The notes: generated by a model from the sequence alone, not told the origin. Positions 10,835-21,446 are shown, numbered from the stretch's first letter. The stretch: 64,000 nucleotides of DNA from Strongylocentrotus purpuratus (GCF_000002235.5 NW_022145599.1:22528879-22592878); one strand, 5' to 3'. Numbers and translations: made by a program.

Positions 10835-11922
10835 CACGGGTGGCCAACCTGCGGCCCGCGGGCCACATGCGGCCCGCGAGCTCTTCTTGTGCGGCCCGCG
10901 GAGCATTGAAAAAGTAATTATAAAAATAGTTAATGAATGAAATGCGGCCCGCATAACAGCGATGAAATAGAGTAAAACATTTACACACAGCTATCTCTAT
11001 TTCCATAATTTGTTTTCATCATTCACAACATATTGATTCATTACGTGGCTTATACAAAACTCCTCAAATTCCCTCTCATTACATTACATTAACGACATTA
11101 ACATCACTCGACGTGTTAATTTCAGTTTGTTATTTCCACATGCAGTAACCTTTGTAAATATACAAATAATAACAATAATAATAATCTTTTAAAATCCACT
11201 CCAAATTGTATTAAGTTAAACCGAAAATGGAAATTCTTTTTGCCCAATCGATCGTGAATCATATTATGTTTGAAATGCCATACTTGTCTTAAAACTTACA
11301 ACCCTTTTCTCCCGCCGTTTAATTTTTTCATTAATCTTAATCGTGGATAGTCCCCTCATATTCTTTCTGCTGTGTCATTGATTTTGTTTGAAATAACAAC
11401 CAACATGGCATCGATTTCGAGACGTGCGAAGAAAAGGAAAGTTTCTGATGAAAACAGAAACTTTTAATCGGATTGATCTCTGAAGTATTTCTTCATAGAA
11501 GAGAAAGGTTAACAACTTTGCCTCATATTTTGTCAGCCAGAAATCACACTAAAAAAGTATGCCTGATTTTGTTCGACTGATTTTGTTGTTTGCAAAATTG
11601 CAGGTGTGTACATGAGTGTGTGTGTGTGTGTGTGGGGGGGGGATTTCAGATTTGGTTTTGACGGGGTGTGCCGCTGAAGCCTCGTAACCTCTACCCATTT
11701 TTAAGGGTTGTTTTGGCAGATTTTTGTTGAAAGTAAAGCCCATTTTATAAAAATTTCGGGTGTTTGCATGGCTAAAACCCTGAATTTTTTTTAAATAAAT
11801 TTTTTGAAAACACGGACCCATATTTAGGATATTTCTGTTAAAAATGGGACCCAAGTTTAGGGATTCTTTTTGTAAAAAAGGTTACCCATTAGAGCGGCAC
11901 ACCCCGTATGTCTCAATATGTG

Positions 11923-11958
<36 letters not shown>

Positions 11959-12032
11959 CCTTGCCTACGGCCCGCCAAGTTATGACAATCGTTAGATGTG
12001 GCCCGCGAGCTTTAAAAGGTTGGCCACCTGTG
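10835..12032. mobile_element. Non-autonomous hAT element (Charlie-like termini)
   Basis: The ends are CACGGGTGGCCAACC on the left and GGTTGGCCACCTGTG on the right, each beside GCCCGCGGGCCACAT-type sequence. The GGTGGCCAACC..GCGGCCCGC pattern is typical of hAT (Charlie-type) termini. The flanking 8-mers are CCCTAAGG (10827-10834) and CACTAAGG (12033-12040), one mismatch. It landed 15 bp inside the tip of the larger TIR element. No transposase is present. A further small palindromic element lies at 11661-11907, and a long C run near 11929-11958. Confidence 0.8.
11661..11907. mobile_element. Small palindrome-ended element (MITE-like)
   Basis: ACGGGGTGTGCCGCT at 11661-11675 is exactly inverted at 11893-11907 (AGCGGCACACCCCGT). 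The 247-bp interior is AT-rich with loosely repeated phrases such as CCCATTTTTAAGGG and AAATGGGACCC. No target duplication is obvious. The overlapping minus-strand open frame is repeat-derived. Confidence 0.6.
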
Positions 12033-12040
12033 CACTAAGG

Positions 12041-12321
12041 TGACATGACAAAAAAAAATCATAAGTCGTGCGCACGACTTAGCTAACTCGTTACCACGAC
12101 TTATAGGTGACATGTCATTTTTTTTTAATAAGTCGTTTCCACGACTTACTAACTCGTGCCCACGACTTAGCTAACTCGTTACATGTCAATTTGTTTTTTC
12201 ATAATTTTTTTTTTCATAATTTTTTTTGTCTCATAATTTTTTGTTGTTGTAAAGCTAACTTGTATGGCACGCCATTTGACCAATAACCCAGATAAACCCT
12301 GTTTATCGACGAAAAACAATG
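12041..12321. repeat. Left subterminal palindrome array of the large TIR element
   Basis: Repeated 19-bp near-palindromes of the form AAGTCGTGNNCACGACTTA (for example ATAAGTCGTGCGCACGACTT at about 12061), separated by short spacers including GTGACATGTCA. T-rich sequence follows, then CAATAACCCAGATAAACCC, which is inverted at about 21866-21890. Candidate transposase-binding sites by position and symmetry only. Confidence 0.7.
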
Positions 12322-13068
12322 TTTCTCTCTTCCAAACTTTCTAGGTTTTCGCCTTCTGTTATCTCTCTCACTCTCTATCTCTCCCTCACTCTCCCCCTTT
12401 CTTTCTCTCACTCTCTCTTTCTCCTACCCTCTCAATATAACCCTTCTGTCTCTCCCTCTCTTCTTATTCTCTCTTTCCCTTTCTCTTTCCTTTTTCTTTC
12501 TCTCTCTTTCAAGTTCTCTTTCTTTCTCTGCACTCCCTCTCTGGCTCTTCCCCTTTGTTCTATTTCCCCCGGTATGAGAAATAGGGTAGAGATAGATGGA
12601 TGGAGAGAGAGCAGAGATAAATGAGAGATAGAGGAGAGATAGAGCAGGGGAAAAGGAGAGATAGAGCTGGGATAGATGGATGGATATAGATGGAGAGAGA
12701 GAGAGGAGAGATATTTTAAAGATAGATGGATGAAGATAGAGGAGAGATAGAGGAGAGATAGAGCGCGGATAAATCCTTTATCTATCCTCTCTCTCTCTCC
12801 ATCCATCTATACATCTCTACCCTATCTCTCCTCTAATTCGTCTCTCTGTCTCTGTCTCTCTCTCCATCTATATCCATCCATCTATCCCCGCTCTATCTCT
12901 CCTCTATCCCTGCTCTATCTCTCCTCTATCTTCATCCATCTATATTTAAAATATCTCTCCTCTCTCTCTCTCTCCATCTATATCCATCCACCTATCCCCG
13001 CTCTAGTGAGAGAGATAAGAGAAGGGGAAAACCTAGAAAGTTTGAAAGAGAGAGAGAGAGAGCTAGAG
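12322..13068. repeat. Snap-back microsatellite with unique inverted ends
   Basis: The left arm contains TCCAAACTTTCTAGGTTTTC (about 12329) and the right arm GAAAACCTAGAAAGTTTGAA (about 13027-13046), nearly exact inverses. Inside, GATAGATGGATGG/GAGAGATAGAG repeats on one side (12585-12775) face their pyrimidine complement on the other (12776-13010), so most of the 750 bp could fold on itself. It interrupts the left arm of the large TIR element. The open frames on both strands are microsatellite artefacts. Confidence 0.7.
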
Positions 13069-13684
13069 AGAGATATATAAACATAAAATTCCAAAAATTG
13101 GGAAAAAAGCCTGGAATTAAGAATACTTCGCCATACCTCCACTCAGAAAATGTCGATCGTGGTCATGAGCGCAAGCAAGTGTTACGGTGTTGGTATATTC
13201 TACGGTGTAAGGCGCACGTGCTCTGAGCTGGGTGCAACTTTAAAAAGCGCCCACTCCTGACGAAATACGAGTAACTGTGTTTTTTGATAAACCTTGTTTA
13301 TCGAGCGAAAAACACTGCTTATCGTTGTTAAAGAGAAGGTTTAGTTCTGGGAAGAGGTGCAAAATAATTTGTGAGCATTACTCATTCTTATTATACAAGT
13401 GTGGAAGAACATCAGTTAAGACATGTTCCCTGAAAAGCATGGCTCTTCAAATGCCTTCATATTCTAAATATGCATGTAACATCGTAAAAATCGGGGGCCG
13501 GCTTTTTACGCCACGTGTTCGTGTAGTCCCATATACATCTTTCTGTGCAAGTGTTTGTAACTTTACCAAGACTTGGCCAAATTTCTTATCATTTTGATGA
13601 TTCCAGAACCTTGCAATACACACAAATTCTTATATGTTAGATGATCAACCTTTTCTGGTCGGTTCCACACCGTTTCTTTCACAA
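13069..13684. other. Inner left arm of the large TIR element
   Basis: Contains one GATAAACC..GTTTATCGAGCG motif (about 13283-13303), as in the right arm, and then unique sequence. A diverged relative of 13500-13680 (TTCCAGAACCTTG..ACACAC..GATCAACC) occurs at about 44095-44155. The 13277 open frame shows no recognisable protein. Confidence 0.4.
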
Positions 13685-13693
13685 TGCAATCGC

Positions 13694-13829
13694 TAGCCTA
13701 TAATCTAGGCGGAGTGCCGAGCTTTTTTCTTTGCTGCTAGACTAACCCTGAGCAGAACGTCTGATACGGCGAGACTACGAACCGTGAGTCGCGAAGCGGC
13801 TCACCGCCTAAAATCACTGGTCTAGCTAA
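13694..13829 (+). repeat. Left TIR of inner element
   Basis: Inverse of 21447-21580. Just inside, ATCACTGGTCTAGCT is repeated (about 13815 and 13841), a small local duplication at the inner edge of this TIR. Confidence 0.82.
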
Positions 13830-14054
13830 TCTAGCTAGCTAAAATCACTGGTCTAGCTATCAAAAAGATAGATGGCGCCCTTGAAGTAAGAACGTAAATT
13901 TTGCACCTCTCTAAAAGCTCAGAGAATTATCGTCAATTTTGGACACCAATTGTAAGAATCCGACGTGTTTGCATCAACAATATTACAAAGAGTTATCTGT
14001 GAACTATTTGTGAACCTAACATCGACCAAATGGAACCTCAAAAGCAGAAATTAA

Positions 14055-14993
14055 GGTCGATCGACTTCGAGGTCTGCAATTTCGAAGCACAGTGCACAGG
14101 TCCACGTACACGGTACACGCCAACATGCAGGGCTTTCAAAAAGCCCGCCAAATACTACCCCACGGAGCCCGCCACGGAGCCCCGCCAGCGCAACCGGCAC
14201 CCTGCCGAAGGTCCCAGAGGCAGCCGTCGTTTCACCTGCTGACCATGAAGAAGTAGTTACTCCAGCCTCACCATCCCCAGATGCAGGGCTTCAACAGACG
14301 GAAGAAACAGATATTCGTCTCCGACGAGAAGACGTGGCGGAGTACTTCAGAAAAGCAACGCAGAACTTCGAAGCGATGATCCGTTCGACGATGGATACAT
14401 TCCTGTCCAAGCTGCATGATGTTGAAGCCAACATGGCCGCCTCCATTGAGTTCGAACGCGAACGTATCAACGATCTCCAAGATAATCAGGATCGCATGGA
14501 GAAGAAAATTCACGACATGGAGAATGAGATAACCCATCTGAAGTCGGAGGTAGAAATCCACACCATTGCAGCAAATAGAAATGAAAGGTTCTCACGTAGA
14601 AATAACGTGAGATTGATTGGAATCCCCGAACCACAGGAAGGCCAGCGTGAGGATTGCATCCAGATCACCGAAGACATCCTCAAAACCAAGTTTGGAATCC
14701 AGAGCAAAGTTGAAAGAGCCCACCGAGATGGAAGAAAGAAAGATCAAGGTAAATCACGTCACATCCTTATCAAATTCCTCTCGTACAGAGATAAGGTCGA
14801 AGTGATGCGCAACACCAGAAATATTCTCACAGGTGAACGTTATTTCATCACTGATGATCTAACACCACTTGACCTGAAAGAAAAACAGAAATGGGTAAAG
14901 CAAGCTCAAGAGCTGTACCAATCTGGGGTCAAGCTCAGATTTTATGCTGGAAAATGGCGACAGCTCGGTGGTACTCTATACAAATTTGACTGA
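14055..14993 (+). CDS. Non-LTR retrotransposon ORF1 (L1-type nucleic acid chaperone)
   Basis: The open frame runs from 14055 to the TGA at 14991-14993. Residues after a Pro/Ser/Ala-rich N-terminus form a coiled coil (heptads through RINDLQDNQDRMEKKIHDME), then an RRM-like region (RRNNVRLIGIPE, then ILIKFLSYRDKVEVMRNTRN) and a C-terminal domain (LTPLDLKEKQKWVKQAQEL). This is the layout of L1 ORF1p (Transposase_22), which binds element RNA. No ATG opens this frame: the first in-frame ATG is at 14379. An ATG at 14030 opens a different frame covering the first ~70 codons, so a frameshift near the N-terminus is likely. Probably ORF1 of the element encoding the downstream reverse transcriptase, although the gap is unusually long. 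Confidence 0.8.
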   Translation, partial: GRSTSRSAISKHSAQVHVHGTRQHAGLSKSPPNTTPRSPPRSPASATGTLPKVPEAAVVSPADHEEVVTPASPSPDAGLQQTEETDIRLRREDVAEYFRKATQNFEAMIRSTMDTFLSKLHDVEANMAASIEFERERINDLQDNQDRMEKKIHDMENEITHLKSEVEIHTIAANRNERFSRRNNVRLIGIPEPQEGQREDCIQITEDILKTKFGIQSKVERAHRDGRKKDQGKSRHILIKFLSYRDKVEVMRNTRNILTGERYFITDDLTPLDLKEKQKWVKQAQELYQSGVKLRFYAGKWRQLGGTLYKFD

Positions 14994-17570
14994 GTTAATT
15001 TAGAGTAGAAATTTATGATAATCTTTGTCCTGACAACCGGTTAATGCATGATAAACAAACAGAAAAACACAAACACGATATAGTAACTTTTCGATTGTTT
15101 AATATGTTTATCTTGCATAAGGCCAAACTATTCACCACAACATTCATGGTTCAATGTTTGATTGATTATGAACTTTTTTCGGTATACTCCTGTGGGCCAA
15201 ACTTTACATAATTACATTTATTGTATTTTATATGACAAATATTAACTACATCCGAAACAACATTTACTTTATTAGCACATAATTATTATGAATGTATGTA
15301 TGTGCATTAGAAATCTTTTGTTTTATTACTCTCTATACGTGCAACAATGAAATATGATATTTGAAAAGTCTACTGGTAGCCATTTTGGTAACCATGTGAG
15401 CATTTGTTTGAAATAATGACACCATGTGTTCATATTTTATTTTGGTACTGTATTTGAATTAAATAGATGCTCGACACAAGTCCTCATATAGTTATGATAA
15501 AAAATAAATTATAACAAGTGTTGATTTGTAATATGGACCTATCAATGATATGCTCTATATGTATATGTGTCGCAATGTCACTATGGTGTGAATATAATTA
15601 GTAATTATATAATTACATACAAAGTTAATGACAATTTGAAATGAAAGTGTATTTAATGACACATTATACATGTGGTGCCACCATGGAACTGGTCGATAAA
15701 ATTGGTCGACTATTGATATCATATTTATAAAATGATGGATTAGCCGTGATAACGATTAGCTTTATATATCACTATTTGTCACGTTACTGAATATATTATT
15801 GGTTTGCATTTGTATTTGCACACTGATTATAATGTACCGGTGTGTTTGATTTTAAACACATAAATGTTTATATTATATTATATAATTTACCATTTTATGC
15901 GTATGGTAGCCTATACACTCATTATGTTCATACCCATATACTTGTTGAGTGTATAAGTCTGATTGTTAATAAACATGATTGTTAATAAACATGATTTTTT
16001 TAGTATTCATGAAATATTAGATGAATCGAACTACACACTCTGTAATATAAATATTATTTTACACTTGTAGGGTTATAGGAATCACTGAAAATGCACATAA
16101 ATGGGATTGTTGACGTAATTTTGTGTATAATTATACGCGTGGTAGTGCACATGACCAATTTCGTGTAATTTTGTTTGAACTTAGACACACGACCTTACAT
16201 GTTAATGAATTCAACTAGCTTTATTGTTGAAACACGGCTCACTGGGCATTTCTTCTTGTCCATGTCTGTTAAGTTATTTTTTGTTTGTTGTTGTTGTTGT
16301 TTTTTTTTTTTTGTCCCAGACACGGACGTACGGACTGCAAGCATGAAGACGATTTAACTGTAGAATTGCATTATATTACACTGCAACAGCTGTTGGTATT
16401 GATGAACCCTCACTGTTAGAGACTGCATGGGTAGACACAATGGGGTTCGTCTTCGTGCTTGCAAAACCGTGCACATACATTCTACCTCTTTATTTTTACG
16501 CTACCTTGATTATATGCCTTTTACTCTGCTTTCATAAAACTCGTTAATACGTTACGTGTAATATCACTCCATGATGTATTAATTCAAATTCAAATTATAT
16601 GACTTGTGCTTGAACAACTGTACACATTTATATTATTCATCTTGTTATAATTTGTATTCCGCTTGAACTCAGTTACTGGCGTTCATGTACTTACTTACGA
16701 ACTATGATAACATAATTTGTGTGGGTGGGTACATGAATGCTTGTTATTGTCAACACGGTTCACTGATTTTGTTTGTGTTTTATACCTACACTGTACACAT
16801 TATGTATGCATGCATGCATGGAAGGCACACGTTGGGTTGCACACATGATATAACCGTTCAAGTCCGTTATATTTCAAGACCGTTGCTCCATTACCTCTTT
16901 GGAGACCTGGTAGGAACGATCTTGAGGATCTTTATGTGTGCAACCCGACGCGTTTAGAGTTTTTGTTTGTTTTTTTTTACTTTTTTTTTCTTTTATTGTT
17001 GCTGTTATTTCAATATTTCGATGCTACTCTTTACATTTAATTTTGATAATGCTTTTGAAAAAGTAACAATAAGTTTAAATGTAATTACTATCTTAGTATT
17101 ATTATAATATATATATAAATATATATATACTTGGTTATTGCAAAAAAACAATATTATGATTATGTAAATTGCGTAAATCACGTGAATTTATTGTTTATAT
17201 AGACTTGAAAAAAAAAGAAAATATATATCTTCTTAGTAACACGCATTTTGTTTTTAAATAATTGTAGTGAGGTTCAAACCCGCTCATTGACTCGCTCACT
17301 CATGTAAAATCACTTTATGATGTAAAATTATAAACCTTATGCTCGTATTGTTCAGTTAATATAATATTTTGTCCTTAATTGTTTACTTTTGGATAAAATG
17401 CAAGAGACTTGCAAGATTTGTTTTGTTTATGTTGGCGCTAAATATGTTGAAGAATTTATTCTTTCCTTTTTCTCTTCCCCTTCACTATTCTTCTTTATAT
17501 TGCACTCCACTAACTTGCACTCCGCGCAAAAGCCTCTCTCTCTCAAACATTATATTAGGTTCACATTTAA
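14994..17570 (+). other. AT-rich 2.6-kb spacer between ORF1 and ORF2
   Basis: No convincing coding frame. Two long-range hairpins can form. TGCAAGCATGAAGACGA (16336-16352) pairs with 16447-16463 with one mismatch, and CGTTGGGTTGCACACAT (16830-16846) pairs with 16934-16950 with one mismatch. There is also a short direct repeat, TTGTTAATAAACATGA, at about 15960-15995. An in-frame TAA directly abuts the ORF2 ATG. Confidence 0.6.
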
Positions 17571-19130
17571 ATGAATAATCATGATTTGTTATGTGACCAG
17601 TCTCTAATTGAACACGATAGTGACTATTTTACAATTGATGAATTTATTGCGAAAATTAAGATTACACTAAACCAATTTAATCATGAATTGAATAAAGGTA
17701 GTAATAATGATATTGATAATTTCAGTTTAATTCACTTTAATGCTCGTAGTTTGAATAGAAGTTATGATGATTTAAACACACTTTTTTCTGTAATTCCTGG
17801 GTTTAATTTTTCTGTAATAGGTGTCACTGAAACGTGGCTTAACGCAAACTCCCCTCCTGTATTCAATCTTGATAATTATACTATGGTCCGTGCTGACCGC
17901 AAAGAAGGTAGAGGTGGCGGTGTAGCTATTTATTTACTTAATCAGTTAAATATTCGAATACGACATGATATTCATATTGAAGGTGCAGAGGACATTTTTG
18001 TTGAAGTTATAAATGATTTTGGTAAAAATATTTTAATAGGCGTAGTTTATAGACCTCCTAATAATCAGATAGAGACATTTTTAGACAATTTAGATGAATC
18101 TCTTCATGCAATTATTGGTGAAAATAAAGATGTTTATTTAATGGGAGATTATAACATAAACATTTTACCTCCTCTTCAAAATAATAGTTTGAAATTAAAC
18201 AACATTCTATTATCTTACTCGTTGCATCCTCATATTAATAAACCCACACGGATTTCGAAAACATCATCAACCTTAATTGATAATATATTCTCAAATAATG
18301 TTAATAAGAAATGTTTAAATGGTATTTTGTATTATGATATATCTGACCACTTGCCTATTTTTAGTATTATTAAGCAGACAATTAATGTTCATAGATTATT
18401 GAACAATACACTAAAAATGCATAGAAAAGAAAATTCTTCTAATATTGATTCTTTAAATATTGATTTATGTCAAGAGCAATGGCTCGATGTATTTGAGGAA
18501 AATGATGTTGATAAGGCTTACGAAAAATTTAATCATAAGCTACAAAAGTATTATGATAAAAATATTCCACTTGTTCGAACAAAATATAAGAAAGTTAAAA
18601 ATCCATGGATCACTAAAGGAATTTTAAAGTCGATAAAAACTAGAAATAAACTTTATAAGAAAAGTCTTAAAAAGATGAGTGATGAGAATTGTAGCAAGTA
18701 TAAAATTTATAGAAATAAATTAACTTCAATAATTCGACTTTCACGTAAATTACATTATTCAAATAAAATAGACATGAATAAGACAAATAATGCTTCAATA
18801 TGGCAAATTGTTAAAGATATGATTGGTTCTAAAAATAATACTCCTACATGTAAATCATTTTTTAAAGATGGTCAGGAAATAAATAATCCAGTAGAAATTG
18901 CAAATATGTTTAATTCATATTTTAATGATATAGGTCCAAATTTAGCATCAGAATTTAATATTGATCAAAATAGTTATAAACAATATTTGGATGAACCATT
19001 TTATAAATCTTTATTTTTACGACCAACATCCTCTCACGAAACTATTAAAGTTGTACAGTCTTTAAAATCCACTAAATCTACTGGTTATGATGGGATAAGT
19101 GTGAATCTTTTGAAAAAAAATTATTTATAA
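17571..19130 (+). CDS. Non-LTR retrotransposon ORF2, N-terminal part (APE endonuclease)
   Basis: The ATG at 17571 directly follows an in-frame TAA, fixing the start. The 519 residues encode an apurinic-type endonuclease that nicks target DNA for target-primed reverse transcription. Motifs are FNARSL (residues 56-61), TETW with catalytic Glu87, GGGVAIY, VYRPPN, MGDYN (Asp193, Asn195) and SDH (258-260). The frame then enters the linker before the reverse transcriptase (STKSTGYDGIS) and stops early. An A-run around 19105-19117 is one base out of phase with the downstream frame, so a single-base slip separates this ORF from the RT part. Clade: CR1/L2-like (Daphne or Crack type) by motif style; not tested. 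Confidence 0.9.
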   Translation: MNNHDLLCDQSLIEHDSDYFTIDEFIAKIKITLNQFNHELNKGSNNDIDNFSLIHFNARSLNRSYDDLNTLFSVIPGFNFSVIGVTETWLNANSPPVFNLDNYTMVRADRKEGRGGGVAIYLLNQLNIRIRHDIHIEGAEDIFVEVINDFGKNILIGVVYRPPNNQIETFLDNLDESLHAIIGENKDVYLMGDYNINILPPLQNNSLKLNNILLSYSLHPHINKPTRISKTSSTLIDNIFSNNVNKKCLNGILYYDISDHLPIFSIIKQTINVHRLLNNTLKMHRKENSSNIDSLNIDLCQEQWLDVFEENDVDKAYEKFNHKLQKYYDKNIPLVRTKYKKVKNPWITKGILKSIKTRNKLYKKSLKKMSDENCSKYKIYRNKLTSIIRLSRKLHYSNKIDMNKTNNASIWQIVKDMIGSKNNTPTCKSFFKDGQEINNPVEIANMFNSYFNDIGPNLASEFNIDQNSYKQYLDEPFYKSLFLRPTSSHETIKVVQSLKSTKSTGYDGISVNLLKKNYL

Positions 19131-19182
19131 TATTGTCTCTCCAATAACATATATTTTTAATTTATCGATCACACTTGGTGTA

Positions 19183-20547
19183 TTGAAAATTTCTAAAATA
19201 ATCCCAATATATAAAAAAGATGATTCTTCATTAGTAAATAATTATCGTCCTATTTCCCTTTTACCGGCTATCTCAAAAATTCTTGAAAAAATTATTTATG
19301 AACGACTTTATGATTTTTTAAATAGTAATGATTTACTTGTTCCTAATCAGTTTGGTTTTAGAAAGCATCATTCGACAGATCATGCAATTATTCAACTTTA
19401 TGATAAAATTATTACATCATTGGCTAATAAGGAACACAGTATAGGCATTTTTATGGACCTGAGTAAGGCCTTTGATACTATTGATCATAAAATATTGTTT
19501 GATAAATTACACTTTTATGGAGTAAGGGGTATTGCTTTATCATGGTTTAAAAATTATTTGTTAAATAGAGAACAGTATGTATACTTTCAATCTAAAGAGT
19601 CGAGTAGATTACCTATAACTTGTGGCGTCCCTCAGGGATCGATTCTAGGTCCTTTATTATTTTTGTTATACGTTAATGATATTGTAAAATCATCTAAACT
19701 TTTAACATTTATATTGTATGCAGACGACACTAATGTATTTTATTCTCATACAAATTTAGACACACTTACGTCAATCTTAAATGTTGAATTATCTAAAATA
19801 TATGTTTGGTTTAAGTCTAATAAGTTATCTTTAAATTTTACTAAAACAAATTTTATATACTTTAGAAATGTTCATTCACCAAAAGTAAATTGTAGATTAT
19901 ATATTAATGATATTTTGCTTTTAGAAAAAAATTCTGTCAAATTTTTGGGGATAACCATTGATTCTAATTTAACTTGGTCCGATCATATACATAATATATT
20001 GAACACTGTTTCTAGGAACATTGGAATATTATATAAATTGAAATTATTACTAACTCCCAAATCTCTTTTTATGATTTATAATGCTTTTGTACTTTCGCAT
20101 ATTAATTATTGTAATATCGTATGGGGAAACTGTTGTAAAACTAAAATTAATTCACTTGAACTTTTACAAAAGAAAGCCTTACGAATTTGTACACAATCTG
20201 ATTATTTAGCACACACTACACCTATTTTTAAAACATTGAAAACTCTCAAAGTAACTGATATGCACATTTTTCAAACAGCTATTTTTATGTATAAATATGT
20301 CTCCAACTTACTTCCTAAGTCCTTTCATGATTTTTATATTCATAATGTTAATGTACATTCGTACCCCACGAGGCACTCTATGGATTTTCATTTAACTAAC
20401 CCTAAAATTGTTTTGGCACAAAAATCAATAAGACACAATGGACCCGATGTGTGGAACTCCTTGCTTATAACATTAAAATTATGTACAACAATTGTTTCCT
20501 TTAAAGTGAAGATGAAAGAATATTTATTGATAAGGTATGAAAATTAG
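19183..20547 (+). CDS. Non-LTR retrotransposon ORF2, reverse transcriptase part
   Basis: Continuation of the endonuclease ORF in the next frame; the open frame itself extends upstream to about 19105 with matching sequence. Listed from the first ATG, RT motifs in order are: IPIYKKDD and NYRPISLLP (residues 7-28), QFGFRKHHST, FMDLSKAFD (catalytic Asp92), GVPQGSILGPLLF (148-160), ILYADD (catalytic Asp181-Asp182), and KFLGITID after the palm. The C-terminus carries RHNGPDVWNSL and SFKVKMKEYL, usual for CR1/L2-type elements. All three catalytic aspartates are present, so apart from the upstream frameshift the enzyme looks intact and the copy is young. Confidence 0.92.
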   Translation: MKISKIIPIYKKDDSSLVNNYRPISLLPAISKILEKIIYERLYDFLNSNDLLVPNQFGFRKHHSTDHAIIQLYDKIITSLANKEHSIGIFMDLSKAFDTIDHKILFDKLHFYGVRGIALSWFKNYLLNREQYVYFQSKESSRLPITCGVPQGSILGPLLFLLYVNDIVKSSKLLTFILYADDTNVFYSHTNLDTLTSILNVELSKIYVWFKSNKLSLNFTKTNFIYFRNVHSPKVNCRLYINDILLLEKNSVKFLGITIDSNLTWSDHIHNILNTVSRNIGILYKLKLLLTPKSLFMIYNAFVLSHINYCNIVWGNCCKTKINSLELLQKKALRICTQSDYLAHTTPIFKTLKTLKVTDMHIFQTAIFMYKYVSNLLPKSFHDFYIHNVNVHSYPTRHSMDFHLTNPKIVLAQKSIRHNGPDVWNSLLITLKLCTTIVSFKVKMKEYLLIRYEN

Positions 20548-20945
20548 ATTCTGGTCATAATATACTACATGTACTTTGTTTTAATATAAATATTCATTGT
20601 TTATTTGTATATAAAAAGGAAATTATTTGATAGATTGAGGAGCTCGCGCAGTGCACCCTTCACTTTGCACAGCACTCACTTCACCCGCTCTTTCTTCCTG
20701 TCTCCTCTTCTCCTTTTGTAAGGCCGGTATCATTTCAAGCTCTGCTTACGATATCGGTCTTCTGCATTCTCCCCCTTTTCTTTCTTTTCAAATACGATTA
20801 ATTGTACTATTGATTATTTATATTTATTTATTTGTGAATTACTACTTGTATTACTTATCATTATATTGCTAAAATGTATTCATTGTTATTTTTGTTATTG
20901 TTTATGGAAAATGCAGAAATAAAACTTGAAACTGAACTAAAATAT
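20548..20945 (+). other. Non-LTR 3' UTR and tail
   Basis: The 3' UTR carries a C/T-rich stretch, the hairpin at 20720-20761 and an ending of AATAAAACTTGAAACTGAAC. That ending is a short-repeat tail as in CR1/L2-like elements rather than poly(A). The helicase-bearing sequence of the host element resumes right after, putting the 3' end near 20935-20945. Confidence 0.65.
20720..20761 (+). promoter_or_regulatory. 3' UTR stem-loop, possible RT recognition element
   Basis: AAGGCCGGTAT (20720-20730) pairs over all 11 positions with ATATCGGTCTT (20751-20761), using two G-U wobbles, around a 20-nt loop. The wobbles indicate an RNA rather than a DNA structure. CR1/L2-like reverse transcriptases are known to recognise 3' UTR structures; the role here is inferred. 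Confidence 0.5.
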
Positions 20946-21011
20946 TCATATATATTCAAAATGGCGGATCTATGAATTATTCAACAGCCCTACCAAATAG
21001 GTACACCTATG

Positions 21012-21278
21012 TTACGTTCGACCAATCAGACATAAGAAACCATGATCATAGAATCCGTGGTCGCATAGAAAATCACAGCACAAGGGGATTGCTTGGTATA
21101 TTGCACTCTTTCCAAAACCAGTAGGTAATGCAACAAAAATATCCCTGCCGGCTTCAATAACGCTACGAACAGCGGATTCCTGCAGTTCTCTGAATTTTCC
21201 ATTAGGAATGCCTAGTTTGTTGGCCGCATATGATAAACTTTCTCGCAGAAGATCGTCGTCGCATGAACTACCCGCCAT
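21012..21278 (-). pseudogene. RecQ-like SF2 helicase, 5' fragment
   Basis: Reading leftward from ATG 21278 (context AAGATGGCGG), the product has the RecQ zero motif and motif I: KLGIPNGKFRELQESAV, then AGRDIFVALPTGFGKSAIYQ with Walker A at residues 52-58. It breaks off about 15 residues after the family similarity fades (LCCDFL), with no DEAH or later motifs. RecQ-like helicases unwind DNA, and related genes travel in several large animal DNA transposons. The start lies about 170 bp inside the right TIR, so this is probably a gene of the inner element. Its continuation was lost or displaced by the retrotransposon ending near 20940. An upstream in-frame ATG (21410) is less likely to be the start. 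Confidence 0.7.
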
Positions 21279-21446
21279 CTTGGATGAAGAAAATGACGTA
21301 ATGTCACGTGATTTATAATATGCATATGCATAGACTCTTCTCCATACGTGTTTCTGATTGGTTGAGTTCATTTCGTATTCATGAGGTTTTTTAGTACGAA
21401 AAACTGCCACGGATTCATGGTCGATAATAAAAAAAACAACGACTAA

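Noticed and set aside
12319..12806. Long frames across the CT/GATA repeats
   Set aside because: Microsatellite translation on both strands.
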